This document shows, one piece after another, positions 5,241 to 5,494 of a DNA stretch of 5,494 nt; positions within the stretch are counted from its first letter, which is position 1, and every line of letters begins with the position of its first letter. Under the pieces are notes generated by a model that was not told where the DNA came from, did not search any database, and was given only the letters and a program-made list of their open reading frames with translations. The stretch lies in assembly GCA_024640665.1 (NCBI GenBank), contig JAHEEO010000208.1, positions 1 to 5,494 on the forward strand, read 5' to 3'. The stretch is from Rhodospirillales bacterium. GTDB lineage: Bacteria > Pseudomonadota > Gammaproteobacteria > Steroidobacterales > Rariloculaceae. The position numbers were made by a program, and so were the translations under genes.

Positions 5241-5494
5241 ACACTCGATTCTGACGGCTTACCGGGATATCCGATCTTCACGCCAGATCGCTTGTTTAAT
5301 GCGGCACCTCCGTCAAAGCTGGATCCGCACTCCGTTGCCAGTGGCAAATCGTAGAATCAGAACCGTTGTTCTGGTTCTATCTGGTATTGCTTGCCGCTTG
5401 AGTCCAAAATGTCGGCTTCTGACCGCGTAAAGTCGCTCAGCGAAGCTTCCTTACGTAGATGTACCAATTTTACTTATTGTGTTTTGCTTGATAA
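5241..5494. other. Right-end region with no recognised gene
   Basis: No convincing reading frame, tRNA or clear terminator was found in these 254 bases on either strand. An inverted repeat AGAACC (5359-5364) and GGTTCT (5373-5378) with an 8-base loop is present without a T-run. The last 40 bases become AT-rich and could be the upstream region of a gene beyond the window. Confidence 0.4.

Noticed and set aside
4904..5347. 147-codon minus-strand open frame
   Set aside because: It is antisense to the well-supported DUF427 and DUF2905 genes and its translation resembles no protein family.

Overview
The window looks like a chromosomal stretch of a gram-negative bacterium, most likely a gammaproteobacterium. 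This is inferred from the gene families, the sigma70-like promoters, the Shine-Dalgarno sites and the moderately GC-rich coding sequence; no rRNA or other taxonomic marker is present. No mobile element, CRISPR array, tRNA or rRNA gene was seen.

Layout. (1) Positions 1-1015, minus strand: the N-terminal 338 residues of a secreted alpha/beta hydrolase that runs off the left edge. (2) A divergent control region (1016-1190) with a palindrome, a longer inverted repeat and a good sigma70-type promoter. (3) 1191-2606, plus strand: a two-gene unit, an exported COG4798-type methyltransferase followed after 6 bases by a HAD phosphatase of the phosphoglycolate phosphatase/5'-nucleotidase type, which must start at GTG. 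(4) 2623-2856, minus: a small acidic protein with one C-terminal membrane helix, convergent with the HAD gene. (5) 3041-3493, plus: a four-helix membrane protein of unknown function. (6) 3561-4037, plus: a redoxin/peroxiredoxin-like gene interrupted in frame by a single TGA at codon 45. (7) 4234-4524, plus: an RRM RNA-binding protein with its own promoter, structured leader, perfect Shine-Dalgarno and strong terminator. (8) 4701-4982 and 5028-5240, plus: a DUF427 protein and a DUF2905 membrane protein. (9) 5241-5494: no gene recognised.

The most important item is gene 6. The TGA sits exactly where homologues carry the first cysteine of a W-C-P-[FY]-C active site, so the product would read W-Sec-P-F-C. 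The reading frame is intact before and after it and the downstream part keeps the full family pattern. A GC-only 6-bp hairpin begins 10 bases after the TGA; its AGUUA apical loop carries G at its second position and lies 16 bases after the TGA, which fits the known geometry of a bacterial SECIS element. The gene is best read as a 158-residue selenoprotein that automatic gene calling would split or truncate. A nonsense mutation or sequencing error is the alternative; the presence of selA, selB, selC and selD in the genome would help decide.

The genes do not form one pathway. They appear to be several short independent transcription units, including one redox enzyme, one RNA-binding protein and several envelope or secreted proteins.
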